This document shows, one piece after another, positions 22,145-30,964 of a stretch of 47,261 bases of DNA; within the stretch, counting starts at the first letter, position 1, and each line of letters starts with the position of its first letter. The notes beneath the pieces are model-generated. The model was not told where the DNA came from. It searched no databases and was given only the letters and a program-made list of their open reading frames with translations. A program made the position numbers and the translations under genes. The stretch is taken from assembly GCA_023485685.1 (NCBI GenBank), contig JAMCZK010000032.1, forward strand, positions 8,062 to 55,322, read 5' to 3'. Source of the stretch: Chloroflexota bacterium. GTDB lineage: Bacteria; Chloroflexota; Anaerolineae; Anaerolineales; UBA11579.

Positions 22145-22729
22145 TTAATTCGGGCGAGTTCGTTGCGCCATTGTACGCCGAGATCGGCGCCATGCAATCC
22201 AGATAATAAAAGCTACCACGGGCAAAAGGATGATCCCCACCAGGATAGGGATCAGCACCGAGATAATGGATAACCCCGTGGCAATAATGTCCTCCAACGT
22301 GCTCACCGCCACATTTCCCAGACCGCCGGTGGCCGTGGTCACGGCCGGGCGCAGGGCGCCCGCCTTGGCGGCGTGTACACTGCCGGCGATCAGCAAACCG
22401 GCCGCCAGCGCCAGTACCGGATGGATGTCGGTGATTACCTGCGCGCTGGCGGCGAACAAGATGGCGCCGGCCGCCGGGCGCACGAAGCTCTGGATCAAAT
22501 CGTTGAGGTGGTTGACTAGTGGGACTTTGTCAGCGAAGAACTCGATGAGGGTTAGACCCACTAGCAGAACAATGATCCACTCGTTGGTCAGGGTGTCCCA
22601 CGGTGAACCAAGTTTGATCAGGCTGGTAGAACGCGCGAGCAGCGCCACGACCAGCAGCGGGATATAAGCATTCAATCCGGCGCTGGCTGAGAGACCAAAA
22701 GCGGAAAATACTCCCGGGAGCCACTCCAT
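22145..22729 (-). CDS. DUF4126 integral membrane protein
   Basis: 194 residues with four or five hydrophobic segments. The features fit DUF4126: GLNAYIPLLVVALLAR at the N-terminus, LVGLTLIEFFADKVPLVNHLND, RPAAGAILFAA, GLLIAGSVHAAKAGALRPAVTT(A)TGG and a basic C-terminal end (WRRSRRTMAQRTR). The function of the family is unknown. It is 36 bases downstream of surE on the same strand and probably shares its message. From 21983 to 22144 there is no supported gene. Confidence 0.85.
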   Translation of the reverse strand: MEWLPGVFSAFGLSASAGLNAYIPLLVVALLARSTSLIKLGSPWDTLTNEWIIVLLVGLTLIEFFADKVPLVNHLNDLIQSFVRPAAGAILFAASAQVITDIHPVLALAAGLLIAGSVHAAKAGALRPAVTTATGGLGNVAVSTLEDIIATGLSIISVLIPILVGIILLPVVAFIIWIAWRRSRRTMAQRTRPN

Positions 22730-22765
22730 TGGGCATGGATTCTATCACCGGCAATATAGGCATCA

Positions 22766-23545
22766 TTACTCGCCAGGGTTCCCCCACTTCCATTCGGAAA
22801 TTTCCGCCATCATGTTGTAAGCAGTCATATCCAATTGGATGGGTGTGACGGAGACAAACCCGTCGTTCAGGGCGCCTACATCCGTACCCTCTTCGGGCAC
22901 GCCGGTGGGCGCTTCGCCGCCGATCCAGTAATAAGGATTGCCCTGGGGATCGTCGCGCCGTACCAGTTCATCGCGATACACACGTAGGCCTAAGCGCGTG
23001 ACACGGATGCCTTTGATCTGCTCCAATGGCAAATAGGGCACGTTTACGTTGAGCAGCGTATTGCGCGGCAAGCCCTCTTTAACTACTTGTTGCGCAACGC
23101 GGGCGGCGATGGCTGCCGCTGCACTGAAGTCTTTCTCGCCCTCCACATTGGCACGCGAATCCAGCGAGACCGCGATTCCCGGCAGACCGCCGATGGCGGC
23201 TTCCATGGCAGCGGTCACCGTACCCGAATAGGTCACGTCGTCGCCGATATTGGCATAAGGGTTTATTCCGGAGACGACCAGATCAAACTTTTTATCTACG
23301 TAGCCGAGGAGGGCCAGCGCCACGCAGTCGGAGGGAGCGCCATCGCTCATGAAGGCCGGGGTGCCATCCGGCATCTTGGTGGGCCTCACGCGCAGCGGGC
23401 GGTGTAACGTTTTCACGTGTCCCGATGCCGACCAGTTGTGGTCCGGGGCCAGCACTGTGATCTCCCCAATGGCCTTCATGCTGGCGGCCAGAGCTAGTAG
23501 ACCGGGATGGTTGATGCCGTCGTCGTTGGTAACCAGAATTTGCAT
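22766..23545 (-). CDS. surE: 5'/3'-nucleotidase SurE
   Basis: Metal-dependent phosphatase that dephosphorylates nucleoside monophosphates, linked to stationary-phase survival. The 259-residue protein has the SurE motifs: ILVTNDDGINHPGL (metal-binding Asp pair), APDHNWSASGH, SDGAPSDCVALAL and SGINPYANIGDDVTYSGTV. Length is normal. ATG at 23545; a shared promoter region lies between it and the divergent gene at 23621. Confidence 0.95.
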   Translation of the reverse strand: MQILVTNDDGINHPGLLALAASMKAIGEITVLAPDHNWSASGHVKTLHRPLRVRPTKMPDGTPAFMSDGAPSDCVALALLGYVDKKFDLVVSGINPYANIGDDVTYSGTVTAAMEAAIGGLPGIAVSLDSRANVEGEKDFSAAAAIAARVAQQVVKEGLPRNTLLNVNVPYLPLEQIKGIRVTRLGLRVYRDELVRRDDPQGNPYYWIGGEAPTGVPEEGTDVGALNDGFVSVTPIQLDMTAYNMMAEISEWKWGNPGE

Positions 23546-23585
23546 AGGAAAAGGGGTGTGTCCGTGGAGTGGGTAAGCAGTTTAG

Positions 23586-23591
23586 TATAAT
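23586..23591. promoter_or_regulatory. Divergent promoter region with a consensus TATAAT
   Basis: TATAAT at 23586-23591 on the plus strand lies about 30 bases before the 23621 gene. The overlapping minus-strand sequence TATACT could serve surE. No clear -35 box is seen in either direction, so sharing is tentative. Confidence 0.45.
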
Positions 23592-23620
23592 ACCCACCCG
23601 TTCACAAGCGAGGTCCGCCT

Positions 23621-25108
23621 ATGCAAGTGTCAAAAGTAGCTCCTGCGTCTACGAATCCCACCCATGCGTGGTTGAAAACTATCGAAGTTTCCTTCGTGCC
23701 CGGTCCGATGTCTTCCATGTTGGAGGAATTGGTGGATGGCATCCTGGATCGGTTTCGGGACCTGGGCCATAAAGTTGTCGAAAAACCCACCGACAGCACG
23801 AAAGTGCTGTTTACCACCGCGCCATTCGGCGAGCCCATTCCCTGGCGCCAGTCGCTCTTCTTTACCGCCCGTCACAAATTTGGTCTCAAGCATTCCCCTG
23901 ACCTGTACACGATCATCCAGATCACTCCGGAAGATTTTAACAAGTGGATTACTAAATTTAGGAACGCATTAGCCAAGAATCCCCCTGACGAGAAGGAATT
24001 CCAATTAGAAGGTTTATCTCCCGCGGCGCCACGCGTGCTGATCGACCAGGGTGCTCGTGGCGGCCCCGTCCTCTCCATGTCGCGTATGCTCCAGGCGCAA
24101 TCCAAGAGCATCCGCGTGCTGCTGGTCGTTGGCGATGAACATCCGGAGCGGGTCTATCACTTTGATCTGGTGGGCGCCTATCCGGTTAGCCTGAACACCG
24201 ACCCGACTGCTTTTTATAGCGACATTGCTTTGCGCATCGTGACCACTGAGAGCACCAAAGAGGTCACCGACCATCAGATCGTGGAACCGATCGTCGAGCG
24301 CGAAATCTGGCAGAGCCTCAGCACCCCGGAAGCCATGCACCGCGCCGGCCAGGAACTGGGCGAACGCGGTTTTTTCACCGACATGGTGCGCATTGAGGAT
24401 CTGGTGCAGGTGCCGGCGGTCAACGAAGGCGTGGCGCGCCAATACAGCGAAGGCTGTTTTGCCACCTGGGACCCGCGCATCGAGGCGCTGGTGGCCACCG
24501 TCACCGGCAGCGCCCGCCCGGTCCACAAGGGCAAACTGACGGATGATGATTTGGCTTTGATCACCGCAGTGCGTCCTGATGGTGCTGGCGCGGTGGTACG
24601 CCATGTGGAAGGCAAGCGCAACGACCCGCCTTCTTCTGAAGCCGTGGAAATGATGGACATGGATAGCCTGTTGCCGCGCATCACCCACGAAACGGTGGGC
24701 GGCGTGAAGAGCGAAGTGCCCGTCATTCGCTCCAAACTGCACGGCCACCGCGGAGTCAAAGCCTTCAATCCGGATTTAGTTGAGTATGTTCCTCTCGATC
24801 CGCCTTATTATCATTACCTGGTATCTTGTGCCACCGAGGCCCAGGCGCGCGGCATCAAAGCGGCCTTCAGCCGCTCCGAGACCTTTCACAATCCTGAAGA
24901 TCCGCGCCAGATCGCCTTCACTGTGTTGCCCGGCCATGGCGTGGTGATGGCAGAGAAGTGGAAAGCGGGCAAGGTCCCCTTCCAGACGATTTGGGAAGCC
25001 ATGGATTCTGGCGACCTGGAGATTGATTCCCACGTGCCGCAGGGAGAGATGAGTTACGTGTCCGCGCCCGATGGCAGACTCGCCTTGAAAGAAAGCTCAA
25101 AGATATAA
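23621..25108 (+). CDS. Conserved-looking 495-residue protein of unknown function
   Basis: I do not recognise this protein. It is soluble, without signal peptide or membrane segment, and its composition resembles that of the neighbouring genes. Notable segments: KTIEVSFVPGPMSSMLEELVDG at the start, FFTARHKFGLKHSPDLYTII, VLIDQGARGGPVLSMSRMLQAQ, EGCFATWDPRIEALVATVTGSARPV, RPDGAGAVVRHVEGKRNDPPS and VIRSKLHGHRGVKAF. The His, Arg and Cys in these blocks look like site residues, but no known catalytic pattern is evident. It has its own promoter, an AGG ribosome site and a strong terminator, so it is a monocistronic gene. Length and full-length coding potential make it surely real. Confidence 0.8.
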   Translation: MQVSKVAPASTNPTHAWLKTIEVSFVPGPMSSMLEELVDGILDRFRDLGHKVVEKPTDSTKVLFTTAPFGEPIPWRQSLFFTARHKFGLKHSPDLYTIIQITPEDFNKWITKFRNALAKNPPDEKEFQLEGLSPAAPRVLIDQGARGGPVLSMSRMLQAQSKSIRVLLVVGDEHPERVYHFDLVGAYPVSLNTDPTAFYSDIALRIVTTESTKEVTDHQIVEPIVEREIWQSLSTPEAMHRAGQELGERGFFTDMVRIEDLVQVPAVNEGVARQYSEGCFATWDPRIEALVATVTGSARPVHKGKLTDDDLALITAVRPDGAGAVVRHVEGKRNDPPSSEAVEMMDMDSLLPRITHETVGGVKSEVPVIRSKLHGHRGVKAFNPDLVEYVPLDPPYYHYLVSCATEAQARGIKAAFSRSETFHNPEDPRQIAFTVLPGHGVVMAEKWKAGKVPFQTIWEAMDSGDLEIDSHVPQGEMSYVSAPDGRLALKESSKI

Positions 25109-25110
25109 GA

Positions 25111-25140
25111 AAAAATGCTCGCCAACCGGCGAGCATTTTT
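25111..25140 (+). terminator. Intrinsic terminator after the unknown 495-residue gene
   Basis: A perfect 13-bp stem, AAAAATGCTCGCC, loop AACC, then GGCGAGCATTTTT, starts 2 bases after the stop codon. Confidence 0.9.
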
Positions 25141-25225
25141 ATTAGGTTTGGTTGCCTTTGGAAGTCAAAAAGGGGTGTGTAGAATAGGAATTAGTCCAAT
25201 TATCCAAACCATCACCTTATACTTG

Positions 25226-25267
25226 TCGTTCCGAGCAACGGCGCTACCCGACGAGGAATTCCTCCGG
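25226..25267. repeat. Intergenic repeat, ACGGCGCT-CCCGACGA family, copy 1
   Basis: Bases 25238-25267 (ACGGCGCTACCCGACGAGGA and onward) match 45461-45490 at about 25 of 30 positions. Nothing else is supported between 25141 and 25319. Confidence 0.6.
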
Positions 25268-25319
25268 CCATTGTTATTCAACCTGACTTCTCTGAATAAA
25301 AATTTAAACAAACAAAAGA

Positions 25320-25994
25320 TTATTTCTTCTTTGGCCTCCGCGGCCACATGAACGGTGTCTTCGCCCTGTAAGCCAAATAGGGTTTACCCAAACGGATTTC
25401 CAGTTCGTGTTCCTCGAAAACTTTGAGAAAGAAGACGAACGCAGGAGTCAGCCAGAACAACACCCAAAGCACAAAGAGAGCCGATTGCAGCCACAAACCC
25501 AGCGCCACCAAAAAGGCCAGAGTGGATAGAACCATGGGATTGCGCGTCCAGCCATAGAGCCAATCTGTTGCCAAGCGTCGCGTAAGGGCGATGGCGAACG
25601 GCGCTCCCCATCCGCGCAGAGCGAGGTTGATCACGGTCATAAAGGCAATCAAGCTGGTGATCGCCATCAACGCCAGGCTGATCCGCGGATCGAGGGGAAT
25701 GACCCAGCCTCGCCACTCATTCGCCGTTATAACAGCAACAATGATGGCGGTACCCAGGAAAAATACAAGTACAAAATGTACGCCTGTGGTCACCCAGTGC
25801 ATGCGTTGTTTCGTAGACTTGGCCTCCAGCAATCTGCGCCCAAGCCAGACGGCTGGGTAGCTGGCCGCCACCGCTAAGATCACGCTGACGAATGTTGCAG
25901 CGGAATCCAGCCTCGCTTGGGCCAGCCATAGCCAATAAGGAATGGATAGTCCAAAAAGCGTGATGCGAAATAGGATCAAGGGAATGGATGGCAT
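25320..25994 (-). CDS. ICMT/PEMT-like membrane methyltransferase family protein
   Basis: 224 residues with about five membrane segments. The C-terminal part carries the family features: LYGWTRNPMVLSTLAFLVALGL for the substrate/cofactor region and FEEHELEIRLGKPYLAYRAKTPFMWP at the end, as in isoprenylcysteine carboxyl methyltransferase and phospholipid methyltransferase families. The substrate is not evident; bacterial members often modify lipids or are uncharacterised. The start is ATG 25994, 8 bases after a strong AGGAGG; the ATG at 26015 has no ribosome site. Confidence 0.82.
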   Translation of the reverse strand: MPSIPLILFRITLFGLSIPYWLWLAQARLDSAATFVSVILAVAASYPAVWLGRRLLEAKSTKQRMHWVTTGVHFVLVFFLGTAIIVAVITANEWRGWVIPLDPRISLALMAITSLIAFMTVINLALRGWGAPFAIALTRRLATDWLYGWTRNPMVLSTLAFLVALGLWLQSALFVLWVLFWLTPAFVFFLKVFEEHELEIRLGKPYLAYRAKTPFMWPRRPKKK

Positions 25995-26100
25995 CACTCC
26001 TCCTATTATTTTCATATTCAGTTTATGTGAAGTTTGTGCTTCTCAAAGAGTGCCGTATACCTAAAAAGGGGTGACAAAATTCCCGCTTGTGGCTCATGTC

Positions 26101-26128
26101 AATAAAAAAGCCCCGAAATTGCGGGGCT
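26101..26128 (-). terminator. Intrinsic terminator of the aconitase gene
   Basis: On the minus strand AGCCCCG, loop CAATTT, CGGGGCT, then TTTTTATT. It begins about 6 bases after the aconitase stop. Confidence 0.85.
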
Positions 26129-26133
26129 CGTGT

Positions 26134-28845
26134 TCAATCGGTGGTTGCTAGTTGCCTTAAGACGGCTTGCAGGATTCCGCCCTGCTTGTACACCTCAATG
26201 TCCTGAGGTGTGTCCAAGCGCGTTTTCGCCCAGAAGGTGATTTCCTTGCCGCCTTCTCCTAGTGCCTGCACTTTGATTTCGCTATTCGGCTTGGCGATGC
26301 CTTCATTCATTCCCGCGATTTCAAACGTTTCGCGCCCATCCAAACCAAGGCTGGCGGCGGTTTCCCCAGCCCTGTATTGCAACGGCAAGATGCCCATGCC
26401 CACCAGGTTCGTGCGGTGGATGCGTTCGTAGGATTCGGCGATGACGGCTTTTACGCCGAGCAGTAACGGACCCTTGGCAGCCCAGTCGCGGCTGGAACCT
26501 GATCCATATTCCTTACCCGCCAGCACGATCAGCGGTGTAGCTTCCGCTTTGTACTTCAGCGACGCGTCGAAGATGGCCATCTGTTCGCCATCGGGCAGGT
26601 GCACGGTGTAGCCGCCTTCCACGCCGGGCACCAGGTTATTTTTGAGCCGAATATTGCCAAAGGTGCCGCGGGTCAGCACGCGGTCATTGCCGCGGCGTGA
26701 CCCATAAGAGTTGAAGTTAGGTACCGTGACGCCGTGCTCGAGCAAGTATTTCCCTGCCGGGCTGTCTGCTGGGATGGCGCCCGCGGGCGAGATGTGGTCG
26801 GTGGTCACCGAATCGCCCAGGGAAACCAGCACGCGCGCCGCATGCAAATCCTGAATCGGCTTGTGTTCGAGAGTCAATCCCTCAAAAAAGGGCGGTTCCT
26901 GCACGTATGTTGATTCGGGATCCCACTCGTAGAGCTCGCCCCCGTGCGCGGTGATGTTGTTCCAGGTCTCGTTGCCCGTGAACACATTGGAATAACGCTC
27001 CGCGAACAATTCGGGCTTCACGTTGGCTTCGATAGCGGCGCGAACTTCCTCGCGACTCGGCCAGATATCTTTCAGGTAGACCGGGTCCCCTAGTTTCCCA
27101 ATGCCGAGAGGTTCTTTGGTGAGATCAATGTCAACAGTTCCAGCTAGTGCATAAGCCACAACGAGCGGCGGCGAAGCCAGGTAGTTAGCCAGCGCATAAG
27201 GATGGATGCGGCCTTCAAAATTGCGATTGCCTGATAGCACCGCCACAGCTACCAAGTCGCCGCCGGTTACCGCCTTCACTACTTCGCCGGCCAGCGGGCC
27301 GGAGTTGCCGATGCAAGTCGTGCAGCCATAACCCACCAGATTGAAGCCTAACTTGGAGAGTGGCTCCATAAGTCCGGCTTTCTTGAGATATTCAGTGACC
27401 ACCCGCGAACCCGGAGCCAGGCTGGTCTTAACAAATGGTTTAACTGTCAGTCCGCGCTCGACGGCTTTCTTCGCCAGCAAACCCGCGCCCAGCATGACCG
27501 CCGGGTTGGAAGTATTCGTGCAGGACGTAATGGCGGCGATGACCAGCGACCCATGCCCCATCTCCGCTTTGGAACCATTGGTGCCGAAACTGACTTTCTT
27601 GTCCAGCGCGCTGGCGTCCAGCGCAAATCCGCGCTCGCTCTTGGGTGACATAAGCGCCTTGCGAAATTCGATCTTCATTTGCCCCATAGGGACGCGGTCT
27701 TGCGGACGCTTGGGGCCCGCCAGGCTGGGCTCCACAGATCCCAAATCCAATTCCAGTGTGTCAGTGAATTCAGGATCAGGTGTATTCCCATCCCGGAATA
27801 ATTTCTGCTCTTTGCAATAGGTTTCCACCAGAGCGACCTGAGACTCGTCACGCGCCGTGAGTCGCAGATAGCGCAACGTTTCCGCGTCTACTGGGAAATA
27901 GGTGATGGTGGCGCCGTTCTCCGGCGACATGTTGCCGATCATGGCGCGGTCCGCCAGGCTGATGGTGTCGAGGCCGGGACCATAGAACTCGACGAACTTG
28001 TCCACCACGCCCTTCTTGCGCAGCATCTGCGTAATGGTCAGCGTCAGGTCAGTGGGGGTGACACCTTCCTTGAGCCGCCCGTGTAGCTTGAAGCCGATCA
28101 CATCGGGTGCCAGCATATCGATAGCGCGGCCCAACATGGCGGCTTCGGCTTCGATACCGCCTACACCCCAGCCGACGACGCCCAAGCCATTGATCATCGT
28201 GGTGTGCGAGTCCGTGCCAACCAGGGTGTCGGGGAAGGCGACTGTCTCAGTGCCCTCCTTCTTGGTTAGCACGACCTTGGCTAGGAATTCTAGGTTGACC
28301 TGATGCACGATGCCGGTGGCTGGAGGTACTACCCGGAAATTATCGAAGGCCTGTTGCCCCCAATGCAGGAACTCGTAGCGCTCGCGGTTGCGCATGAATT
28401 CGATTTCAGCATTGCGCTGCAGCGCATCGGGGGTTGCAAAGAAATCCACCTGGACGGAATGGTCGATAACCAGGTCTACCGGAATTTGGGGATTGATCTT
28501 GCCGGGGTCGCCGCCCAACCGTGCCACTGCGGCACGCATGGCGGCCAGGTCTACGATCGTGGGCACCCCCGTGAAATCCTGCAAGAGAACGCGGCCGGGC
28601 TTGAAGGGCATGGGCAGGCGCTCCACAGTCTTGGGTTGCCAACCGGCTAGGTTGCGTACGTCCCGCTCGAAAATATCTACGTTGTTGCAACCGCGCAAGG
28701 CGGCTTCCAACATGATACGAATGGAAAAGGGCAGCCTGTCTAACCGGGTGAGGCCGTCGGTTTCCAGTTTGCGTAGGCTGTAATACTTGTAATTGTTTTT
28801 TCCAACTTCCAGGGTCTTTCGGGCTTTAAAGAAATCGTTCTGCAT
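26134..28845 (-). CDS. acnA: Aconitate hydratase A
   Basis: Isomerises citrate to isocitrate in the TCA cycle with a 4Fe-4S cluster. The 903-residue protein has the AcnA/IRP1 layout. The cluster Cys lie in [10 protein letters not shown] and [14 protein letters not shown]. Other family motifs are [55 protein letters not shown] and [14 protein letters not shown] good ribosome site (GGAGACAGG) precedes ATG 28845. It is monocistronic, with its own -10 box and terminator. In other bacteria iron-free AcnA can bind RNA; nothing here tests that. Confidence 0.97.
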   Translation of the reverse strand: MQNDFFKARKTLEVGKNNYKYYSLRKLETDGLTRLDRLPFSIRIMLEAALRGCNNVDIFERDVRNLAGWQPKTVERLPMPFKPGRVLLQDFTGVPTIVDLAAMRAAVARLGGDPGKINPQIPVDLVIDHSVQVDFFATPDALQRNAEIEFMRNRERYEFLHWGQQAFDNFRVVPPATGIVHQVNLEFLAKVVLTKKEGTETVAFPDTLVGTDSHTTMINGLGVVGWGVGGIEAEAAMLGRAIDMLAPDVIGFKLHGRLKEGVTPTDLTLTITQMLRKKGVVDKFVEFYGPGLDTISLADRAMIGNMSPENGATITYFPVDAETLRYLRLTARDESQVALVETYCKEQKLFRDGNTPDPEFTDTLELDLGSVEPSLAGPKRPQDRVPMGQMKIEFRKALMSPKSERGFALDASALDKKVSFGTNGSKAEMGHGSLVIAAITSCTNTSNPAVMLGAGLLAKKAVERGLTVKPFVKTSLAPGSRVVTEYLKKAGLMEPLSKLGFNLVGYGCTTCIGNSGPLAGEVVKAVTGGDLVAVAVLSGNRNFEGRIHPYALANYLASPPLVVAYALAGTVDIDLTKEPLGIGKLGDPVYLKDIWPSREEVRAAIEANVKPELFAERYSNVFTGNETWNNITAHGGELYEWDPESTYVQEPPFFEGLTLEHKPIQDLHAARVLVSLGDSVTTDHISPAGAIPADSPAGKYLLEHGVTVPNFNSYGSRRGNDRVLTRGTFGNIRLKNNLVPGVEGGYTVHLPDGEQMAIFDASLKYKAEATPLIVLAGKEYGSGSSRDWAAKGPLLLGVKAVIAESYERIHRTNLVGMGILPLQYRAGETAASLGLDGRETFEIAGMNEGIAKPNSEIKVQALGEGGKEITFWAKTRLDTPQDIEVYKQGGILQAVLRQLATTD

Positions 28846-28863
28846 CCTGTCTCCAACGGATGG

Positions 28864-28869
28864 ATTATA
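28864..28869 (-). promoter_or_regulatory. Candidate -10 box of acnA
   Basis: TATAAT on the minus strand, about 20 bases before the start codon. No convincing -35 was found. Confidence 0.45.
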
Positions 28870-28932
28870 CCGTTTTGAAGAAGCCGCTCACCTTTGAGGT
28901 TTGCACAGGGGGGACTGTCTTGGGATTGAAAA

Positions 28933-28941
28933 TGATAGAAT
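28933..28941 (+). promoter_or_regulatory. Candidate extended -10 promoter of the DUF3048/SdrD gene
   Basis: TGA-TAGAAT is an extended -10 about 40 bases before the GTG at 28981, which has a purine-rich ribosome site (AGGTGGAGG). Confidence 0.45.
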
Positions 28942-28980
28942 TAAAACATCTATATCAATTTCGCCTGAAAGAGGTGGAGG

Positions 28981-30921
28981 GTGCGCACTTTGTTTCAACC
29001 GATTTCAAAGAAATCCCATTTCGTTTGGTTGGCTATTGGCGCCGTTTTGCTGGCTGGTTGCGTGGGCGCGGGCAACTTTGTCTGGCTGGATGAAAATGGC
29101 AATGGCGTGCAGGATGGCGCTGAACCTGGCATCGAAGGTGTGTCTGTTACGCTGTTTAAAGCAGATGGCACAGTTCTAGGCAGTACGACAACGGACGCCA
29201 GCGGCAGCTATCAAATCGTTCAGCAAGGGATCGCATCCGGCTCTTTTTACTTAGACTTTGGGCTGCCCGGGGGCTATGAACACACTTTGCAGGATCAGGG
29301 CGGCGACGATGAACTGGATAGCGATGCGAGTCCTTCCAGTGGTGAGACCTCTGTGCTTACCTTATCCGGAATCGACGATAGTGTTGATGCTGGCCTAATC
29401 CTGGTTGATGAAGTTGCTGTGGCTCTCAACGGAGAAGAGCCTACCGCCACTCCCACTCCGACGCCAACCCCAGTCCCTGAACCCGAATCTGGCGCTACCG
29501 GTCTTGAGCAAGTCTGTTACGGGCCAGGCCCCGAAAATTTCCCTGAGGGCATTTCACCGTTGACCGGCTTGCCTGTCAATGATCCATCCCTGTTGGCGCT
29601 CCGCCCCGTTTTTCTGTCGATTTCGATCTTCCCGCCCAGTGTGCGGCCGCCTACCGGCTTGTCCGTTTCACCGATTGTTTATGAACTTTATATCGGCGAG
29701 GGCGATACCCGCTTGATGGCGGGTTTCTATGGTGAATTCCCCCAGCCAGCCTATCAGGGCGAAGGTGGTGAGGGCTCTCCCGCGCCTCAGAATTACGATT
29801 ACTTGATCGGCGACTGGGTTTGGTTCGATTCGAACGGCAATCACCTGCAGGATGAAGGGGAACCCGGCGTGCCGGATGTGCCGGTTAGCTTGTTGGATTC
29901 AAACTTTAACGTCGTGCAGGAAACCACTACGGACGCGTTGGGCAACTATTACTTTGCCCTCAGCGACCTGGCAGTAAATTCTTCCTTCCAGATTCGTTTC
30001 GGCGCGCCGCCTTCCATCCGCGATTACTACTGGGTGAATAAAAACATTGGTGACGACGCCATCGACAGCGATGCCACTGAATTAGGCCGTACCGATTTCT
30101 TCGATCCCACCGATGAAGAACCCGGCCAACAGCTCGATCTCGACGCCGGTTTGCGTCAGGCGTACCGCATCGAGGGCTTACGTTCTGGGCGTGTGGCTTA
30201 CCAGGATCTGCAAATCAACTACTGCGGCTGCCTGGTGACCGCCGGCGCCGACCCAACGGTGGCGGCTCAGATCAATACCTGCGCCTCCGCCTTTGGTAAC
30301 GATCCGGGCAACATCGGTGGCGCCGGGTTGGACGTTAGCCGCCTGCAGGCCATTGCCACCAATAACAGCCAAGGTTCTTGTGCAGAGCCCAACCTGACCG
30401 GTAACCTGTTCTGTACCTTGTCTGGGATCGCAGGGTTGCCGGGCCAGGAACTGTTTGTGGAGTACAACATCAACAATGTGGATCACTTTGTTTACGACCC
30501 CGAATTGGGCGCTTACTCCTGGGCCAAAAACCTGCCTTCAGCCCCCGAAACTTTTGAAGTGATGACCGATAGGCTCACCGGGGAAACGCTGACCTTTGAG
30601 AATGTGATCCTGTTGCTGACTCAGCACACTTCACAGAATTCGGCAGGCACCATCATCAACCTCGATATGAATCACAAGACAGGCACCGCCTTCATCTTCC
30701 GCAATGGCCAGGCGTATGAGGCTCTCTGGACGACCGTGGCCACCGAATATGAGCAAACCAGCGGCCATCCCCTGCCCGTGCGCTTCACGGATTTGGACGG
30801 CAACCCCTTCCCATTGGCGCCCGGGCAAATCTGGGTGAATCTGTTGAATGCATTCGACTCCGTGGAGATGGACGACAGCGGCATCTGGTCGGCCGATTTC
30901 GACGCGCCGCCCAATCCATAA
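28981..30921 (+). CDS. DUF3048 (YerB-like) lipoprotein interrupted by an SdrD-B-like domain
   Basis: 646 residues, secreted and lipidated (lipobox LLAGC, Cys27). Order: SdrD-B-like module 1 (about 30-140, GNFVWLDENGNGVQDGAEPG); a TPTPTPTP linker; the first part of a DUF3048 domain (about 190-255, ISPLTGLPVNDPSLLALRPV); SdrD-B-like module 2 (about 275-392, IGDWVWFDSNGNHLQDEGEPG); then the rest of DUF3048 (from about 396, RIEGLRSGRVAYQDL...VTAGADP, and a C-terminal part with NVILLLTQH and PLAPGQIWVNLL). Module 2 is thus nested inside DUF3048. Each SdrD module has the Asp/Asn-rich calcium-type loop. The GTG start has a good ribosome site. Role in the cell envelope is unknown. Confidence 0.85.
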   Translation: MRTLFQPISKKSHFVWLAIGAVLLAGCVGAGNFVWLDENGNGVQDGAEPGIEGVSVTLFKADGTVLGSTTTDASGSYQIVQQGIASGSFYLDFGLPGGYEHTLQDQGGDDELDSDASPSSGETSVLTLSGIDDSVDAGLILVDEVAVALNGEEPTATPTPTPTPVPEPESGATGLEQVCYGPGPENFPEGISPLTGLPVNDPSLLALRPVFLSISIFPPSVRPPTGLSVSPIVYELYIGEGDTRLMAGFYGEFPQPAYQGEGGEGSPAPQNYDYLIGDWVWFDSNGNHLQDEGEPGVPDVPVSLLDSNFNVVQETTTDALGNYYFALSDLAVNSSFQIRFGAPPSIRDYYWVNKNIGDDAIDSDATELGRTDFFDPTDEEPGQQLDLDAGLRQAYRIEGLRSGRVAYQDLQINYCGCLVTAGADPTVAAQINTCASAFGNDPGNIGGAGLDVSRLQAIATNNSQGSCAEPNLTGNLFCTLSGIAGLPGQELFVEYNINNVDHFVYDPELGAYSWAKNLPSAPETFEVMTDRLTGETLTFENVILLLTQHTSQNSAGTIINLDMNHKTGTAFIFRNGQAYEALWTTVATEYEQTSGHPLPVRFTDLDGNPFPLAPGQIWVNLLNAFDSVEMDDSGIWSADFDAPPNP

Positions 30922-30933
30922 CCGAATAATGTG

Positions 30934-30961
30934 AAAAAGAGCCGCAATCGCGGCTCTTTTT
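30934..30961. terminator. Bidirectional intrinsic terminator
   Basis: AAAAAGAGCCGC, loop AATC, GCGGCTCTTTTT. The flanking A and T tracts allow use from both sides: the DUF3048/SdrD gene and the convergent MFS gene. Confidence 0.88.
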
Positions 30962-30964
30962 GTA

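Noticed and set aside
21999-22193. 64-residue minus-strand frame with a hydrophobic C-terminal half downstream of the DUF4126 gene
   Set aside because: It overlaps DUF4126 by 49 bases, has no ribosome site, and the part outside the overlap has no start codon with support. It might be a small membrane protein, but I cannot defend it.
24014-24748. 244-residue frame opposite the unknown 495-residue gene
   Set aside because: His/Arg/Ala-rich antisense shadow; plus-strand gene has promoter, ribosome site and terminator.
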